This document shows, in pieces, positions 1 to 10,848 of a stretch of DNA of 64,000 nucleotides (position 1 is its first letter; the number at the start of each line of letters is the position of its first letter). Location: NCBI GenBank assembly GCA_904066235.2, contig CAJFCV020000004.1, positions 8,370,001 to 8,434,000 of the forward strand, written 5' to 3'. The stretch is from Bursaphelenchus xylophilus (lineage: Eukaryota > Nematoda > Chromadorea > Rhabditida > Aphelenchoididae). The notes under the pieces are model-generated. The model saw nothing but the letters and a program-made list of their open reading frames with translations, was not told the origin of the DNA and did not search any database. The position numbers and the translations under genes were made by a program.

Positions 1-72
1 CATGCGGATCGCTTCAAGACTCCCCGGGATATCTTCCAGTTCATTTGCGACAAAGAGGATGTGTACGAATAG
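1..72 (+). CDS. 3' end of an unidentified gene (partial)
   Basis: Frame 1 is open from the window edge to a TAG at 70-72 and encodes 23 residues ending in FICDKEDVYE. An AATAAA-like signal follows near 112-118, which fits a 3' UTR. The gene converges on the oxidase gene that ends at 178 on the other strand. Too little is visible to name the product; the acidic, aromatic tail has no motif I recognise. It could also be open by chance, but its position just before a polyadenylation signal favours a real last exon. Confidence 0.4.
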   Translation, partial: HADRFKTPRDIFQFICDKEDVYE

Positions 73-177
73 GTTTGTATCTTGTTTTATATGTTCTTGG
101 TTTAGGACAAGAGAAATAAATTTAATCAGTTTAGTTCCTATACAATACATTTTTGAGGAATGAACTCTTTTTGGATG

Positions 178-1727
178 TTAAAGGGTCAGATGCGGTTCAA
201 GCAATTCAATAGCGCTAAGAGCACATCCCCATCCAAGGGTGAACCCATTTCCTCCATGACCGTAGTTGTGAACCACCTGAAATTGACGTTGCCGTTTGAT
301 ATATTAGACTTATTCTAATATGGGGATATAAGATTAAGCCTTACATGATAATCCTTTCCGTTATTCTGCCTTTTCTGATATTCAACTCTAATCGTTTTCC
401 TCTCCGGTCTCAATGAAACCCATTCCGATAAGACCTTGGCTCCTTTGAATTTGGGATCCAGAGCCACATACCTACTCCAAATGGCTTCTCGATCAGCATC
501 GGTGACGGTCAAGTCTGTACAATTGTCTTGTCGTATCGTTCCCATCATAACCGAATTGTTCATGGGGATGGTGAAGGTGGAGAAATCGCGATAATTAAAG
601 TGCTTTTGCCACGGAGCATGGACCTATCGATTGATTGAGATGCCTAGCCTTATAACGTACCTCGATAGCCACTCCTCGGTTGGGTTTGACGCCTTCGGTA
701 TCATCTCCAGCCAGATCTCCCCCTTTCACACCTCCGCAATTGATAACGTATTCGAATCCAAGAGAAGAAACCTATAAAATTATGTGGATTAATAGAGAAT
801 AACTCCGTTATCTCACCTCGTCCAAGTTTTTGAACTCCTTTGTGACAAACTCGGCTCCCTTTCCTTGTAATTGCTTCTTCAGCCATGGAGTATACGTTCG
901 TCCTTCCGATGCATACGCAGTGTAATGTATACAGTACTTTGACGGGTTTACAAACATCGAGTTCCGTTCTCTGTCATCCAACCAGCGGAAATTGTAGACA
1001 ATATCAGCCATGTTTCGTTCCTGAAAACGTTGCTTATATCCGTCAGACCTCTCACCTGATGTTCAAGGAGTTCTCGATTGTCCGATTGGATGTGTCCTGA
1101 TAAAAGTTTAACGCCGCATTCATGACCATAGGTCTTCTCCAGATATGCGAATCTCTCGAAACTCTTGCGAGCCCATGGTCTGAAAGAGATGACAGTAATC
1201 GAATATATGAATCTTCATCGATACCACAGTGTGGGACCTGATCCAGTGGCAAAAAACGTACCGTTTTGCATCCGGGAAGTATCAAAAATGTGGCAAAATG
1301 CTTCCCTCTCCAAGTGAAAAAACCTCTTTTTCAAGGGTGCGCCCTTTTAACCCACAAAAAAGAGCGGGCGCGTTTTTGAAATCTGAGTTTTTTCACTTGG
1401 AGATGGAGGTATTTTGACACATTTTTTGGTGCTTCCTGGATGCAAAATGGTGCGTTTTTTCCACTGGATCAGGTACTCTTAAAGCCCTCAAATTTGGATT
1501 CGAACATACCTGGCCTCATACTTGTCCAACCGAAATAATCCCCCCGGTCCAAAGCTACAGGTGTCAGCAAACGGCTTATTCGAAAACAAAGTAATCTACA
1601 AAAATATTACTGTCACTCTCCAACCATATTACTATTTTATCACCTGTAATTTTGGATACTTCTCCAAGAATGCCAGTGCGGTTGAGCACCCAACAACTCC
1701 CTCACCAACGATCGCGATCTTGGTCAT
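178..1727 (-). CDS. D-amino-acid oxidase / D-aspartate oxidase (FAD enzyme)
   Basis: Seven exons join in frame: 1644-1727, 1510-1595, 1056-1179, 817-1020, 661-771, 345-623 and 178-276, giving 328 residues, the usual size for DAAO/DDO. The protein opens with the FAD dinucleotide-binding strand [13 protein letters not shown] (GxGxxG). Further family marks are [21 protein letters not shown], the RGVAIEVHAPW strand, [12 protein letters not shown] near the substrate arginine, and the C-terminal [15 protein letters not shown]. These enzymes oxidatively deaminate D-amino acids to 2-oxo acids, ammonia and peroxide, normally in peroxisomes; here the C-terminus is LTL, not an SKL-type peroxisomal signal. 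I cannot say whether D-Asp or neutral D-amino acids are preferred. A splice acceptor lies about 8 bases before the ATG, suggesting trans-splicing. Intron 2 carries a foldback element. Confidence 0.93.
1233..1475. mobile_element. Foldback/MITE-like element, family A, copy 1
   Basis: The ends are inverted copies of GGACCTGATCCAGTGGCAAA; the left arm reads on through CATCCGGGAAGTATCAAAAATG and the right arm returns as the complement. The arms span about 85 bases each and enclose a short unique core. It lies in intron 2 of the D-amino-acid oxidase gene. A second copy with the same arms is at 15199-15416. No coding capacity, so it would be non-autonomous. Confidence 0.85.
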
Positions 1728-2357
1728 GTTTTTTTCTGAAACAGTCTTTGTAACTTGTGGAATATAAATACCCCTAGGGGGGTTGTTTGTGTGTTCATAA
1801 TTCTCTGGTAAAAGAAAGCGTGAAAGGCGTAAACACAACGTGGGGGAGCACAGAGTTCGTCCAAAGAACTCAAAAAACGTCCTCCTAATCGCAAAACGAG
1901 GAGAAACCTCCCCGAAAGAGATAATATTTTATTTTCCCCTGACCACGTGCCAGTTCTCTGGTGGTCTCTTTGTTTCATAAAGCCCTAGAGAGCTACGTAG
2001 TTGGGCTATGGTCTTAAAAAGAGACAATTCAAAGTTTACAATAAACGTACAATCAAGTGCAATATAAGTAATCCCAAACATCAAATTTACGAACAACTTT
2101 TCGGCTTCTAAATCCATATCTTTATTCACAGATCAGATAATCATCGTAAGACAGAAACAACATCCATCACCGTGATCACCATCTCTTTAGATTTATTAAT
2201 TCTCACCGTTGATATGGCAATATTCAAATCGAGTAAGAAGAATAAAACAATATATCACAATCAAAGGGGATGTAAACAAATCCATATATTATACATTTGA
2301 CATTCATCATGATGGCTATTGGGCTTCGAATGAAGTCTTTATGACATTAATTTGTGT
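1728..2357. other. Intergenic region between oxidase start and TBC gene end
   Basis: Upstream region of the oxidase gene and 3' flank of the TBC gene, both on the minus strand. It contains the probable spliced-leader acceptor (TTTCAG read on the minus strand near 1736). No other gene is supported; open frames here are short and without family features. Confidence 0.5.
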
Positions 2358-4447
2358 TCAAAAAGTGCCGGTATGTACCGGGATTTCTCGCTTAGCTCCG
2401 TGGAAGACCTGCATTAGACTGTAGGCATCAGCAGTGAGTTCACAGATCTGTTGATCCGACCAGTTTTGGGTTGGGAGATTTTGGAGAAGGATCATTGCTC
2501 CCTAAAAGTAACATATAATATAAGGTAAGGTAAAATTACTTGGAAATCCCTCTCTTTCAGAATATCCCGACTCCATAGCCTTAGGAAAGCGACACAAACA
2601 TAAGTGTGGAACTGGGAGAAACCGTTTCGTTCACTCTGCAAATAATATTTATATTCCACATGATACCTCAAGTATTAAAGTCGACATAAGCAAAGTGACT
2701 ATCAAAAATATAAATTAAAACCTTACCAAATACGTGTCCCATAGCCTGATTGTCGCTCTTAGCGGTATCTCCCTCATTAGCAAGTTATTCATCCATCGGA
2801 ATGCGAATTGTAAAAACTCGACTTGATGTCTCTCCAGATGTTTCGTCAATTCCCCATCCACTCTTCCGACCAAATACTTCAATTCGGCCACCTTTCTTTG
2901 AATTCCGGGCTGTGCAAACGTGTAATTATCTTGTATCGTATCCAGTAACGCGGTGAAACACCAAAACGAATCCGCTTCAATGAGTTCCAAGGTCTTTCTG
3001 GGTATCTGACTGACATCATATGTGCCGACCTCGGCCCCATCAGATATAAATTCACTCAGGAACACGACAAAGAACGGAGTGACGAGGTCGTTTATCCCTT
3101 GCACATATCCGCTGGCTGGATGACGGATGGCCCAGATGTAGAGGATTCGTTCGAAAATCTCCTGGACCAACTTCTGTTGGAAAAGAGGAACCAACGGACA
3201 CATTCGAGGGATATCAATGTGAATCTAAACGCATAAAATAAAACCCGAAAGCTCCTACCTGTCTAAATGTATCTTGTTGCTGCTCATCGTACCTCGTATG
3301 AAAATATTGTTCAACATAATTCCAATACTCATTTCGTTTTCTATCCAACGTCACTTGCTGTCGGTCATAGTTTACTGGGACGTAACCCTAAACAAAAATC
3401 ATAAAAAATGGAAATGACTCTTACCGATAGTATTCTCCAAGCCATTGGTCGGATCGAATTGGGGATTCCCAACCAGCAATCTTTGCGTAATTGCTCAATG
3501 TTGATCATATGACTAGATGGGACACCCGAGGAGTCGCAGTGACCGCTTACTTTTACAACGCGACGAAGACGGTCGAAACGGCTTTCATCACCTAAATGAT
3601 AAAATAAACCATGATAAAATGTTCAAAAATACAGTTACAATATAAGCAAGTAGTATGTAAACATCACTTCAAGCTCAAATAGCTTCTCCTTACCATTCTG
3701 CGTTGGTTTCGTTTTCTGAGCTTTTATAGGAGTTGAGTTTGACCAAGGATAACATGGCTGGGAGTCGTCGGCCAACTTAGGATATATCGAAGTTACTTTT
3801 TGGGGAGGCTGTGAGTTGTCTGGTTTAGATGCGTTCGCATGCTGAGCTAAGACTTGATTTGCTGACTCCGAAGCCAGTTGGTTATTGAGCGTTATGTCCG
3901 TATCCCAGACGTCCGAAACACTGGAAATGACATGTTAAAACTTCCACTACGATGCTAAGAGATTTTTCTTCCGTTTTAAAACAAAACATTAAGCGTTGAT
4001 TAACTGAAGATACCTAAAACAAGAAGAACAATACAAAATAAAACGACTTACTTCTTCTCATACTGTTTGAACTTCTGTTGGGTTTTTCCAGTCATAACGG
4101 GAGGTTGGGCAACTTCCTCTGGCCTCTGGGAATTGGCGGTCGTTGAACTTGTGGATTGCGTCAACCCGGGTAGAGGATACCTGGCGCCGTAAACTGGGCG
4201 GACACTAAAAACAAAAAGATTAAAATCCCTCGAAAACCAACCAACACAAAGGCTGAAGATCCTCCGCATATCACTATCAATTATTTTCAATCCTCGCATT
4301 ACCCGAAAAGAGCGCGGAACGAATCATATTCGCGGGCGTTGAGGATAACAAGGTTTAGCGTGTCAGAGCATAATAAAGGATATAATAAATTAAAAAACGT
4401 GATATTTACCTGCCGGGAAGAGCCAAGTTCTGGGTCCAACCAGACAT
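2358..4447 (-). CDS. TBC1D22-type Rab GTPase-activating protein
   Basis: Eight exons join in frame: 4410-4447, 4052-4204, 3694-3920, 3425-3591, 3259-3387, 2727-3224, 2540-2635 and 2358-2501, giving 483 residues. The N-terminal VYGARYPLPG and SDVWDTD match the TBC1D22A/B N-terminal plan (VYGAQ, SDAWD). The TBC domain fills the second half: LGIPNSIRPMAWRILSG, IHIDIPRMCP (arginine finger) and GYVQGINDLVTPFFVVF (glutamine finger YxQG). Both catalytic fingers are intact, so it should stimulate GTP hydrolysis by a Rab, probably at the Golgi by analogy. The start was chosen because only MSGWTQN in the first exon links in phase to the VYGARY exon; a TTTTTTCAG acceptor precedes that exon at 4502, suggesting trans-splicing onto a short 5' UTR. 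Confidence 0.93.
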
Positions 4448-5129
4448 TAATGCCCCGCTTTGCAGATCGAAATGTTAATTCCTTCTTGAAAAGCGGGAAA
4501 TCTGAAAAAAATAACATTATCCTTAACTAGAACCCTTGGAGTTGACGAATAACACGCGGCTTTATGTTTAATTCCTTTTTGCTAACCTCTACACTTCCAC
4601 AACAACATCGGCTCGCTGAGTTTTATTTATGCACCTGCAAAATTACAAAAAATCGTTGGAAACTTTATCAATTTTGACCACAAATTGTGGGATCAGTATC
4701 TATTCCAAAAAATAATATAAACGGACGTCTTTCTCAAAAGAAAACAAAATGTTTAGTAAAACAGAAGGCTATGTCCGCATATTTACGATGCCTTGATTCC
4801 ATTTACACGTGGAGGAATAGTGGAATTAAAAAGTGAAAGGGGCTATCGAAAAAGAGAAAAAGCGAATTCTGTTGAGAGAAAACTCGCCTCACGGAGATTA
4901 ACTCCAATCTGAAAAAACCTGTTAGACTCTCGTTAGCTTTATCTAAAGACAGCCAAAAATAGAATGTTGAAAGAACTCACATTTCCACTTATATAACGCT
5001 TGTTCCGTTCGTGTTGAAATTGAAGTTGTGAGGTCTCGGTGAGATTGTAATATTATGTAAAAGTATGGCCGTATGAATCAAAGAAAAAGGAGACGCAATC
5101 TCTGGCCGGAAATGTCTCGGAACAAACTC
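4448..5129. other. Intergenic region, no gene seen
   Basis: Upstream region of the TBC gene. On the minus strand a lone acceptor at 4502-4503 and another at about 4636 look like spliced-leader or 5' UTR splice sites. I see no coding region with support. Confidence 0.4.
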
Positions 5130-5273
5130 TCTCCTCAAAAGAAAAAAGTTTCTTGATGGCTTTTGGCACTTCGCATCGATAATTCCTTGTCATTTCGTAT
5201 TCCATCCTCGGCATATTTTTTTCCGGAAATTGCACGGATCCATGGATAACAACAAGGCTTTCTGGAGGATGTA
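5130..5273. repeat. Duplicated 144-bp segment, copy 1
   Basis: This segment matches 8122-8265 in the same orientation and length, with about five substitutions that I can count by eye. It carries open frames on both strands (minus strand from CTCCTC back to an ATG-like context; plus-strand ATGGATAACAAC at 5242). In copy 2 the minus-strand frame begins with ATG at 8227; here the corresponding base change (CAT to CAC) removes that start, although a further ATG lies inside. Confidence 0.9.
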
Positions 5274-5316
5274 TTATCGGTAAGAGGAGTCCTTATTTTT
5301 TATTTTGCTGATTTAG

Positions 5317-5559
5317 GTTGCTCTGAGGGATGAGGACATTAAGAGAAACCCGGGCGATTCAGATGGGATCTTCACTTTCCCGTTTGGGAAGGTTATGCTC
5401 AAAATAAAACAACTTACAGACAAGAAACTAAATGAGTACTACAGCAAGAGTACAAAATTCGCCTTCCGTGCAACGTTATCTTCTTATGATCTCAGTCAAG
5501 CAACTGACGATCGAGTCGTATGGGTTGCTCATCATTCTCATTGTACACTTCTTCCGTGA
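5317..5559 (+). CDS. Putative last exon of an unrecognised gene
   Basis: After an acceptor (GCTGATTTAG) the frame runs 80 codons from GTTGCTCTGAGG to TGA, with natural-looking composition (GIFTFPFGKVMLKIKQL, then SKSTKFAFRATLSSYDL). The only nearby upstream exon candidate is the plus-strand ATGGATAACAAC of the duplicated segment at 5242, but none of its donors joins in the right phase. I do not recognise the product. It could be a decayed gene that lost its first exon when the 144-bp segment was copied or rearranged. Confidence 0.35.
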   Translation, partial: VALRDEDIKRNPGDSDGIFTFPFGKVMLKIKQLTDKKLNEYYSKSTKFAFRATLSSYDLSQATDDRVVWVAHHSHCTLLP

Positions 5560-5703
5560 TTTCTTTTGTCTGTAACTTTTGTTGTATTTATTAAAAGTTT
5601 TAGTGTATTAAACTGTGCTGTTGTAAGATTTTTCCCGCAAGATTTGTTGATTCATTTTCGGATATCTGTCCCAACTCTAGCTGGATTTGAATTTGTTTAC
5701 AGT

Positions 5704-6702
5704 ATGGAAAACCAAAAGGGAAAGATAAATCCGAGGTTAAACGACGAATGTGTGCGATGTGTTACCAAGTTCTATCTACAACACGAAATACGAGGACGGC
5801 CTCTAATCTACGTCCGCTTGCTAGGCCAGAGGTTTTATCGGTGCTTCTGGGAGGGTGGATATTATGTGATGTGGATCAGTACAATGTTCCGACTTAAGCA
5901 CGACAAACATAGTTTCCACAGGCCGGTTCAAATAATGCAAAATGAGGTGAAGTTATTGTTGGAGAAAGGATGGCTGCAGGCCCTCGAACTACATGGGGTG
6001 TATGATATTTCGGATTCCATGGAGGCACTAAAACTTTGGCTTAATGGGTTGGAAGTGAATGGCTCGCTTGCTCTTATTCTGTCAGGACATTTTTACTTTT
6101 TCTACACTATTCTTAAGGACGAAATAATTGCTAAGAAGTGGAAACTAGGCTACGTCAAAATGAAGTTTGATGCGTTATCCGGACAGATCATAATGATGGA
6201 CCATTATTTGAATTTTTATCCGTACGCATTTCAAATGTGCCAAACGTTGAGCGTTGCCGAGTTACGTCTTTCATTTACAAGTAAGACGAACACTTTTGGT
6301 TTGTTTACTGTAATATCTTACGTATTGTTAGACACACGCTTCGAATTGCTTCAAAAAACGATAACAGATGCAAAAACAAGGACAGTTTTTATGGAGATGA
6401 AATGCGGGAGTACTTTTTTTGATCTAGAAAAGTATATTACCCAGCCTAATGACAACCAAAGCATTGAAGAGTTCATTCTGGACTTGAGAGGCTATCAAGG
6501 AAGTTGTAATACCTTTATTAGGTATGCGATAGAATCCCTGAAAGCTGCAACATTATTAACTTTGATCCGCACAGAAAGAACTCAAAGGGATAAGAAGAAA
6601 CAAAGGATTGCATTGGAATATAATTACTCGGAATTGTATCCTAATATCAAGTTTATATTTATCACAGTTGTTGCAAAGGACCTGGTAGGTGTTTACGGTT
6701 AG
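5704..6702 (+). CDS. Unrecognised intronless protein, nematode-type
   Basis: A single exon of 332 residues. The frame is open from 5566, but TTGTTTACAG directly before the ATG at 5704 is an acceptor, so I start at MENQKGKINPRLNDECVRC. No signal peptide, transmembrane helix or catalytic motif stands out. The opening INPRLNDECVRCVTKFYL resembles the short helical start of F-box-like families expanded in nematodes, followed by a long leucine- and aromatic-rich body, but this is only a resemblance. Its lack of introns, unlike all neighbours, would suit a retrocopy or a young, fast-evolving family. Confidence 0.65.
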   Translation: MENQKGKINPRLNDECVRCVTKFYLQHEIRGRPLIYVRLLGQRFYRCFWEGGYYVMWISTMFRLKHDKHSFHRPVQIMQNEVKLLLEKGWLQALELHGVYDISDSMEALKLWLNGLEVNGSLALILSGHFYFFYTILKDEIIAKKWKLGYVKMKFDALSGQIIMMDHYLNFYPYAFQMCQTLSVAELRLSFTSKTNTFGLFTVISYVLLDTRFELLQKTITDAKTRTVFMEMKCGSTFFDLEKYITQPNDNQSIEEFILDLRGYQGSCNTFIRYAIESLKAATLLTLIRTERTQRDKKKQRIALEYNYSELYPNIKFIFITVVAKDLVGVYG

Positions 6703-7128
6703 AAGTTATTAAATATGACTCATAATGGCCCAATTTAAAAGAGTTGTTTTTTACATTACCACAACCCCCGTATACGGTAATTTTCGAAACTAAAAAATCG
6801 TGCTGATGTTTAGCTATTATAGTACAACAACTATGCAAAATATCTAAAGATTCTGAGTTGGTCGTTTTCTGGAAATGTCCGGGCCATCCTTCAAGTTGCA
6901 AAAAACTATTTTTTTAAATGATTCTAATTCAGACCGACCCTCGAGATCCACTTGATCTGCCGTTAAGACAAAGAGAACGATATCTTATTCGGCAATGTCT
7001 CTCATTTCCTATCCAATTCCAATTTGTTCACATGACCTCCAATTCTATTCAGCTTACAATGAATCTCGACTAACATGTTTTTTATCAACTTTGTTATTAC
7101 TTCTTGTGTATTTATCAGAAAAAAAATC
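6703..7128. other. Convergent intergenic region
   Basis: Lies between the 3' ends of two convergent genes. Contains only short, unsupported frames. Confidence 0.4.
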
Positions 7129-7634
7129 CTAAACAAATCTTGTGGCTAACGAAACAATCTTGGCCATCTCGATATTATCCCTCTTCTTAAGCAGAGTTCC
7201 AGGGATCGGGGCCAAAACCCTATTGCCAATCGGATTTCCCTCGTCATCCTAAAAAAATTGACTAAAGAATTTGATGAGAAACATACCAATAAAACAATAT
7301 TGTTGGTGTCAGTAGAAGGAATTCCATGTTTTCTGTAGTTGACATGCGTGTTAGCCCCAACAACATAAGCCTTCTTCATCTCCCCTTTTATGGCAACCAA
7401 TATCTGTAAGGGTTGGAAAATTAACAATTTCTCCATTTACTGACCTTGTCACCTAATGTTGCGTGGGGCATATGTTTTGGCCGGTAGCCTTTCTTGTAAA
7501 CATGAATACAGTAGGCCAATCGGCCACTGCTATTCGCTTCTTTCCCAATGGCCGAGTTGTCTACAACAACACAACGAGTTCTTCGATGAATTCCAGGATT
7601 TGGTGGTCGAGAACGGTGGATTGATAACTCATAA
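7129..7634 (-). CDS. Mitochondrial ribosomal protein L14 (uL14m), 5' end unresolved
   Basis: Three exons join in frame: 7445-7634, 7287-7403 and 7129-7248, ending in KIVSLATRFV. The uL14 fold is clear: TRCVVVDNSAIGKE, CIHVYKKGY, GDKILVAIKGEMKKAYVVG, DTNNIVLLDDEGNPIGNRV and APIPGTLLKK. uL14m is a core protein of the mitochondrial large subunit that contacts the small subunit. The first exon shown starts after TTTTAG at 7635 and needs two bases from an upstream exon, so a short first exon with the start codon and transit peptide is missing; I could not find one in phase in 7640-8230. A sequencing frameshift, or a distant tiny exon, are both possible. Confidence 0.88.
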
Positions 7635-7709
7635 CTAAAAGTTTACAAATTCTAATGAGAGCTAGGCAGAAGTCATCGCGTTGTAAGTATTCCAGTCTAA
7701 CTCACATTT

Positions 7710-8227
7710 TTAAATCGCAAACACAAAAAGATTATAGTCAGCCAAAAGTTCTCCTCCTTTCCCTTTTTTCAATTTATAGACAGCCCCATCAGGTAGACAT
7801 GGCATAGATGGGGAATGCATTTCGCGAGGCAGCCCTAGTTCTTTCGCTGTTGGAACCATCTGCTGAAGATCGCTTTGTTCAGGGCATTGGCTGTGTGATC
7901 GAAACGATCTGAAAATAAAACGGCTATAAGTAACAACAGCCAATGCCCATTACACAAATTTGGTGCGCTTTTCTCATTAAGACCATAGAAGAGAAATTAT
8001 AACCTTACGTTGGCTGTGGATACCACCTTCCAGATGCGGAAGCTTGACTCACAAATTGCGACAACCTCGGGAGCAAGTTCCTCAACATTTTGTTCGACCT
8101 CAGGCTTCATACAAGACTGCATCTCCTCAAAAGAAAAAACTTTCTTGATCGCTTTTGGCACTTCGCATCGATAATTCCTTGGCATTTCGTATTCCATTCT
8201 CGGCATATTTTTTTCCGGAAATTGCAT
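7710..8227 (-). CDS. Putative small gene of unknown function
   Basis: The frame from ATG 8227 (MQFPEKNMPRMEYEMPRN) is open to about 8000 and is acidic with KPEVEQNVEELAPEVV. A strong donor (AAC then GTAAGG) at 8009 joined to the acceptor TTTTATTTTCAG at 7911 would end quickly in ITQPMP; using a weaker donor at 8004 instead joins to a longer exon with KLKKGKGGELLADYNLF and a stop near 7710. The first 100 bases are duplicated at 5130-5235. I cannot choose between the models or name the product. It may instead be the missing 5' part of the L14 gene, but phases do not agree. Confidence 0.3.
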
Positions 8228-8265
8228 GGATCCATGGATAACAACAAGGCTTTCTGGAGGATGTA
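8122..8265. repeat. Duplicated 144-bp segment, copy 2
   Basis: Direct copy of 5130-5273 about 3 kb downstream. In this copy a good donor (AGGAT then GTAAGC, 8263) follows plus-strand ATGGATAACAAC at 8234, and that 29-base exon would join in frame to the MOB3 exon whose acceptor is at 9388, adding MDNNKAFWRIFKRRY before the MOB3 start given here. Confidence 0.88.
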
Positions 8266-9404
8266 AGCAGGTATTTCTTTTTGAATTTGCACTTAAAATT
8301 TTCTTACAATCGATTACTTGGAGATCCCTTGCGCATGTGACAGCTGACGATAAATTATGTCCGGAGGTTTCGAAACAAAAAAGTTCCCAACTCTCTTTTC
8401 CTCTAAAACTGTAGTACTCTTGCTTTTTTGTTTCCCTTGACTCCTCTCTGCTTTAGGCCGCTACATCATTATATTATTCATGACGTAGGCGTTGATCCTG
8501 CTTTCCCTGTAATTAAACTCTTGCAAATTTCCGATTCCTCTTTTCTCTATGGAGTCGGGATTGCGCAGACGGAACAGATGCGATGGCGGCAATTAGTGCG
8601 GGGCATGAGTTTCTGGATTTTTGAATAATTTTTATTTTTATGCACTTATTCCTGGTGCTTTATGTTTTGTTTCAAAAATGACCTTTCAAGTTCTATTTTT
8701 GTTTTGATTGACCACTACGAGTTTTGTTTCTCCTCTTTATTGTACTTTTTTGTACTGAGAGATCTTTCATTTTAATGTGGCTTTCTCTTTTTATGATGAA
8801 TTATATTCTCTTATCAGTTTCCGGCGGCTAATGGGAGTTAAACTGTTTTGTTAGCAAAAAACGATAGCCCGAGTTCAGGATAGTTTTTACTCTCTTTAGT
8901 TATCAAAATTATACATTTTATATCTAAATTTTTTACTCATGTATAATATCCAGCTCCCATTGTTACAATGAAATCGAAATTTAGCGGATATACGGATCCC
9001 AGCTGTTGGATAAAATTTCATGATCAATTTGTTTCGCTTTTATGATGATCTCTTTGACTTTTCCGTCCATTTCGTCTTGTGTTTTGAATTAAAACAATGG
9101 GAAATTATGCAAATCCCCCTTTCTCGCGAGTATTTTTGTTCCAAAAGGCGTCAAAATGAAGAAGTCTTCGCGAATATCCGCGATACGACATGCCATTTAC
9201 TTTGCTCCACTTTACTATTTCCTCTTTCTTTTTAAAACTGTCAGATTCCATTTTTCCGACCATATTTTATACATGACCTTTATACAAATCCTGAGTTTGA
9301 AGGATCTTTTATGCCGCCTTGAATATAATAGTATATCCTCAAGTCGTATTTGATATCCCCAGTCGAAGATGATCTCCTTTTTCTTCAGATTCAAGCGTCG
9401 GTAT

Positions 9405-10723
9405 ATGGCCATGGATCGGCCGGCCACGGGGTTCTTGGACTTTCTGCATTTGCATAAGGAAAAGGTGGGCTTGGCATAACGAAAGGTTGTATCCATTTCG
9501 GGAAGATTTGGTTTTGGGAAACGTCTGTTTTGGGCTAATCGAATTTATTGAGTGTAATTAATTTATTCAATGGCCCAAATCGCTAGCCAAAGAGTTGGAA
9601 TAACCCAAAGATCTCATAAATGTCCAACAAAAGGTTTTGTTTGATAGCCAAATCAACCAATTGGCTAGGTGTTTGTGGGATCTTTGGGTTATTCCAACTT
9701 TTTTGGCTAGCGATTTGGGTTATTGAATAAATTAATTACACTCAGTAAATTCGACCTACCTGTAGGGCGAAATACTACCTGAAATAAGGTCGTAATTTGT
9801 TATGTGTATTTTTTACAGACATTCCGACCAAAGAAACGCTTTCCCATCGGAACATTGAGGTATAATCTTCATAAACATGCCCAGGCCACATTAAGTTCGG
9901 GTTTAGATCTTCGACAAGCGGTCAGACTACCGCCGGAAGAGACTTTCGAAGATTGGCTGGCTGTTCACAGTAAGCTTGACTTGGATTTCATATTTTATTT
10001 GGTAAAAACACATAAATTATACTCATTCTTTAGCCGTCGACTTTTTCAATCGAATAAATCTCTTGTACGGAACAATAAGTGATGTTTGTACGCGGGAATC
10101 ATGCCCGACCATGTCCGGAGGCGCAAAATACGAGTACTTGTGGCAGGATGGACAACAATACAAGAAGCCCACACGACTCCCAGCTCCACAATACATGTCG
10201 CTTTTGATGGATTGGATTGAAGCCAGGATAAATAACGAGGAAATATTCCCTTCGAATCCGAGTAAGTGACTGTAGATACGGTACTGATTTGATAGGTATT
10301 CCTTAAATAGCTTTTTTGACACATAATAGGTCTAAAATTTGTGAATGAAGATTGATATCAAGTACAATATAATTGATTGCCATGTTTAATATCCATTTGA
10401 TCTTCAGCGATCCCTTTCCCCTCGGACTTTCGATCAATATGCTCCAAGATACTTTCACGTCTTTTCCGGGTCTTTGTTCACATTTATATTCATCATTTCG
10501 ATCGGTTATGTCAGATCGGCGCCGAACCTCATGCCAACACTTTGTACAAACACTTTTATTATTTTGTCACGGAACACAATATGATCTCAAGAAAGGAGCT
10601 AAATGCTTTGGTAAGTACTTTTTGACCTGTCTTTATTAACGATTGTTTGTTTGAAAATAATTTTTGGTACTTTTTTAGAAAGATCTGACAGAAAGATTGA
10701 CTGGAGAGACGGTTAAAAAGTGA
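9405..10723 (+). CDS. MOB3-type MOB kinase activator
   Basis: Five exons join in frame: 9405-9464, 9819-9969, 10034-10261, 10408-10610 and 10679-10723, about 228 residues. Family marks in order: [83 protein letters not shown] and [13 protein letters not shown]. The zinc site is intact: two cysteines in CTRESC and histidines in [19 protein letters not shown] and the spacing fit MOB3 rather than MOB1 or MOB2. MOB proteins bind and modulate NDR/LATS or MST-type kinases. The start is uncertain: ATG 9405 or 9411, or an upstream exon at 8234-8262 that also joins in frame. Intron 1 carries an inverted-repeat element. Confidence 0.93.
9539..9754. mobile_element. Foldback/MITE-like element, family E
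   Basis: Terminal inverted repeat of roughly 80 bases per arm: left TCGAATTTATTGAGTGTAAT, right ATTACACTCAGTAAATTCGA, followed inward by TTTATTCAATGGCCCAAATC and its complement. No coding capacity. It lies in intron 1 of MOB3. Confidence 0.85.
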
Positions 10724-10848
10724 ACAAAACAACACAAATACGCAGTGTTCAGAGTACAAATGAACGAATCTCGATATCGGCAAGCTTCCTATGATTGTAT
10801 ACAGCAAAATCCTCATCAATTTCCGGTTTATAAACGGTTTTTTTACTA

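Noticed and set aside
3481..3560. A possible extra intron in the TBC gene (GTAAGCGG to CCATCTAG)
   Set aside because: Removing it breaks phase, while reading through is open and joins RLRRVVKVSG to MINIEQLRKD.
4299..4517. ATG at 4517 as start of the TBC gene
   Set aside because: That ATG lies inside a TTTTTTCAG acceptor, and its frame does not join the VYGARY exon; MSGWTQN at 4447 does.
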